This document shows positions 8,418-10,331 of a stretch of DNA of 10,331 nucleotides, piece by piece (position 1 is the stretch's first letter; every line of letters starts with the position of its first letter). The position numbers and the translations under genes were made by a program. The notes below the pieces were generated by a model. That model saw nothing but the letters and a program-made list of their open reading frames with translations, made no database searches and had not been told where the DNA came from. Origin of the DNA: DATGKR01 sp035294565 (lineage in GTDB: Bacteria; Actinomycetota; Acidimicrobiia; Acidimicrobiales; Palsa-688). Location of the stretch: the NCBI GenBank assembly GCA_035294565.1, contig DATGKR010000163.1, forward strand, positions 1-10,331, written 5' to 3'.

Positions 8418-9860
8418 TCAGAAGCTGATGGCGGACAGCTCCGGGTACCACTGCCCGGCGTGTTCGACCGCCGCCTTCCAGCGTTGGCGTCCGGGGTCGC
8501 GGCCGCTCGGCTCGACAACCCGCTTCGGCGACCACGCTTCAGCGATCTCCTCGGTGGAGGCCCAGGCACCGGTCGCCAGCCCGGCCAGGTAGCCCGCGCC
8601 CAGCGCCGTCGCCTCCAGCTCGGGGGACACCTCGATGGGCCGGTCGCAGGCGTCGGCCAGGGCTTGGACGAACACGGCGTTCGCCGACATGCCCCCATCG
8701 ACGCGGAGGGTGGGCACCGTCAGGTCGTTGTCGGCTTCGACCGCCTCCAGCAGGTCTGCGCCGCTGTGGGCGACGCCTTCCAGCACCGCCCTCACCAGGT
8801 GGGCGGACGTGGTGCCTCTGGTGAGGCCGAACACCGCCCCGCGCGCCCCGAAATCCCACTGCGGCGTGCCCAGGCCGAGCAGGGCGGGCACCATGACCAC
8901 CCCCCCGGTGTCGTCGCAGCCCGCCGCGACGGCCTCGGAGGCGGCGGCGTCGGGGAGCAGCCCCAGGTCCGAGACGAGCCAGTCGACGGCCGAGCCGGCC
9001 GTGAGCATCAGCGCCTCACTGCCCCAGGTGACGGTCCCGGCTCGGCGCCAGGCGACTATCGGGAAGCATCCGCGGGGGGTGCGGCCCGACGCGGGCGGGG
9101 AGGAGCCGAGGCAGACGTCGAGCATGCCTCCGGTGCCGAAGGTCGCCTTGGCCAGCCCCCGGCGGGTGCAGCCCTGGCCGACCAGGGACGCCTGCTGGTC
9201 GCCGACCAGCGAGCACAGCGGGGGGGTGCCGGGGAGGGCCGTGGCGACGGCGAGCGCGCCGGTCGAGTCCACGATCCGCGGAAGCGACTCTTCCCGGAGA
9301 CGCAGGGCGGCGAGGGCGTCGGCCCTCCACCCGCCGCTCGCAGGGTCGTATAGCCCGGTGACGGCGGCGTTCGTCGCGTCGGTGATGTGCTCGGCGCCAC
9401 CTGTCAGGTTCCAGGCGATCCAGGAGTCGACGGTGCCGAGCTTGAGGTGGGCGTCGTGGTCGTCGAGCTGGGAGGCCAGCCAGGCGTACTTGGTCGCCGA
9501 CTCGCTCGGGGAGAAGCGGAACCCTTCGGCTTGCAGCTCCAGGCAGGTGCCAACCGTCCGCAGGTCCTGCCAGCCGAGACCCGGCCCGACCGGCCTTCCG
9601 CTCTTTGCGTCCCAGGCGACGGCCGAGGCCCGTTGCGCGGTGACGCCGACGGCGTCGACGCCTCCCCCGGCCGCCGCAGCCACCTCGGCCGCGACGTCCA
9701 GGGCCGCCTCCGCCATCGCCGCCGGGTCGAACTCGACGAGGCCGGCGGCGGGGACGTCGGGAGGCAGCGGCCGGCGCCTAGCGAGGTCCACGGAACCGTC
9801 GGGGCGCACGAGGACGGCCCGGACGCTGCTCGTGCCCACGTCGACGACCAGGATGCTCAT
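8418..9860 (-). CDS. FGGY-family carbohydrate kinase, glycerol-kinase-like
   Basis: 480 residues, both FGGY domains complete. It would transfer phosphate from ATP to a polyol or sugar in the cytoplasm. Visible motifs: phosphate loop DVGTSS (7-12), GWQDLRT (96-102), HITDATNAA (158-166), GDQQASL (220-226) with catalytic Asp221, FGTGG (241-245), GLTRGTTSAHLVRAVLEG (345-362) and LRVDGGMSAN (385-394). The last two and WQD-RT are closest to glycerol kinase. By eye against E. coli GlpK, Arg83, Trp103 and Asp245 are kept (Arg77, Trp97, Asp221), but the glycerol ligands Glu84, Tyr135 and Phe270 appear as Ala78, Ser119 and Leu286, so the substrate may not be glycerol. The ATG shares one base with the stop of the upstream FAD oxidase (TGATG), so the two are probably co-transcribed and coupled. 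No good Shine-Dalgarno site is seen. Xylulose-type substrates are possible. Confidence 0.92.
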   Translation of the reverse strand: MSILVVDVGTSSVRAVLVRPDGSVDLARRRPLPPDVPAAGLVEFDPAAMAEAALDVAAEVAAAAGGGVDAVGVTAQRASAVAWDAKSGRPVGPGLGWQDLRTVGTCLELQAEGFRFSPSESATKYAWLASQLDDHDAHLKLGTVDSWIAWNLTGGAEHITDATNAAVTGLYDPASGGWRADALAALRLREESLPRIVDSTGALAVATALPGTPPLCSLVGDQQASLVGQGCTRRGLAKATFGTGGMLDVCLGSSPPASGRTPRGCFPIVAWRRAGTVTWGSEALMLTAGSAVDWLVSDLGLLPDAAASEAVAAGCDDTGGVVMVPALLGLGTPQWDFGARGAVFGLTRGTTSAHLVRAVLEGVAHSGADLLEAVEADNDLTVPTLRVDGGMSANAVFVQALADACDRPIEVSPELEATALGAGYLAGLATGAWASTEEIAEAWSPKRVVEPSGRDPGRQRWKAAVEHAGQWYPELSAISF

Positions 9861-10331
9861 CAGACGCCGCCCGCCGTTGCGGTGCCGCCCCCGTCCCCGG
9901 CGCTGGGGACAGCGGGGAGGTCCCGGGGGCCGGACACAGCGGGGAGGTCCCGGGGGCCGGGCACAGCGGGGAGGTCCCGGGGGCCGGGCACAGCGGGGAG
10001 GTCCCGGGGGCCGGGCACAGCGGGGGGGTCCCCGAAGGGGCTGGGAAGGCCGAGCTTGCCCGGGTTGAGGATGCCGTGGGGGTCGAGCGCCGACTTGAGA
10101 GCGGCGAGGACGTCGAAGGCGGGGCCGAGATAGGACCGCATGTACCCGCCTCGGTTGAGGCCCACCCCGTGGTGGTGGGAGAGAGCGCCGCCACGGTCGA
10201 GCGTCGCGCCCGTCACGGCGTCGTACGCCTCCCGGTAGTAGCGCTCGGGGTCGGCGCTGCGCCCGGCGAAGGTGAAGTACAGGCAGGCGCCGTCGGTGTA
10301 GGAGTGGGACAGGTGGGCGGATGCTGCGATC
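9860..10331 (-). CDS. FAD-linked oxidase of the alkyldihydroxyacetonephosphate synthase type (C-terminal 156 residues only)
   Basis: Only the last 156 codons are inside the window and the N-terminal FAD-binding part is beyond 10331. The visible part begins in the cap domain with SHSYTDGACLYFTFAG, the family's conserved Tyr motif, then GGALSHHHGVGLNR with the HHH triplet, and LKSALDPHGILNPGKL near the usual C-terminus. In true AGPS the Tyr and His residues act in ether-lipid bond formation, and both are kept. Many bacterial members are of unknown substrate, so an oxidase for a polyol or hydroxy acid is equally possible. After the normal family end it has about 60 extra residues: a tail of GPRDLPAVP repeats followed by a Gly/Ala/Thr-rich end. 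The stop overlaps the kinase ATG. A link between a kinase-made phosphorylated polyol and this enzyme is inferred. Confidence 0.88.
   Translation of the reverse strand, partial: IAASAHLSHSYTDGACLYFTFAGRSADPERYYREAYDAVTGATLDRGGALSHHHGVGLNRGGYMRSYLGPAFDVLAALKSALDPHGILNPGKLGLPSPFGDPPAVPGPRDLPAVPGPRDLPAVPGPRDLPAVSGPRDLPAVPSAGDGGGTATAGGV
9909..10032. repeat. 27-bp tandem repeat, four full units plus a partial fifth
   Basis: Units of 27 bases start at 9909, 9936, 9963 and 9990. A fifth starts at 10017 and matches 15 of its first 16 bases before diverging. Full copies are almost identical: the main change is one base near the 9933-9934 junction, which turns a Pro codon into Ser on the minus strand. 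The period keeps the frame and encodes GPRDLPAVP repeats in the tail of the FAD oxidase. Each unit contains CCCGG-GGG-CCGGG, a small GC-only inverted repeat. The array ends about 50 bases before the FGGY kinase start. Near-identity suggests recent expansion. Confidence 0.93.

Noticed and set aside
9909..10032. CRISPR-like array
   Set aside because: The copies are directly adjacent with no spacers and are in frame within a coding sequence, so it is a coding tandem repeat.
8635..10068. Long plus-strand open frame (477 codons) opposite the FGGY kinase and repeat
   Set aside because: Ser/Ala/Pro/Arg-rich shadow of the kinase with no recognisable fold or motif. The repeat also reads as GPGGRAQRG there, which is a by-product.

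Overview
The window is very GC-rich and almost fully coding, with overlapping start and stop codons between genes. The gene set (form I CO dehydrogenase with a LysR regulator, bacterial Ku, a NurA-domain protein, an AGPS-type oxidase) suggests a high-GC aerobic actinobacterium. Placement below phylum cannot be made from this sequence. No RNA gene, insertion sequence, prophage or CRISPR array is visible, and no gene-free stretch exceeds about 110 bases.

Left half (1-5458, minus strand): one tightly packed aerobic carbon monoxide dehydrogenase operon, read right to left as coxM (FAD subunit), coxS (2x[2Fe-2S] subunit), coxL (Mo/Cu catalytic subunit), an XdhC/CoxF-type maturation protein with an added C-terminal YHS domain, and coxD (MoxR-type AAA+ ATPase, cut by the window edge). 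Neighbours overlap by 1-4 bases, except a 20-base gap after coxL. The large subunit carries the form I signature AYACSFR, with the copper-ligand Cys at residue 378, so this looks like a true CO oxidiser: CO + H2O -> CO2 + 2 H+ + 2 e-, with electrons passing Mo/Cu -> FeS -> FAD -> respiratory chain.

Control region (5459-5567) and 5568-6551 (plus): a LysR-type regulator is divergent from coxM, an arrangement like cutR next to cutBCA in Mycobacterium sp. JC1. The gap holds a perfect inverted repeat GATAAG-N6-CTTATC and a third GATAAG copy, next to a TTGACG -35-like element facing coxM.

Middle (6598-8369): a NurA-domain nuclease-like gene (minus) and a Ku gene (plus) are divergent, with annotated starts only 17 bases apart. 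This suggests a DNA double-strand-break repair pair. Neither LigD nor HerA is in the window.

Right end (8418-10331, minus): the C-terminal part of an alkyldihydroxyacetonephosphate-synthase-type FAD oxidase, then an FGGY carbohydrate kinase overlapping it by one base. The kinase resembles glycerol kinase but appears to lack several glycerol-contact residues. The oxidase ends in an unusual tail encoded by a 27-bp tandem repeat (9-residue unit GPRDLPAVP) just before the kinase start.
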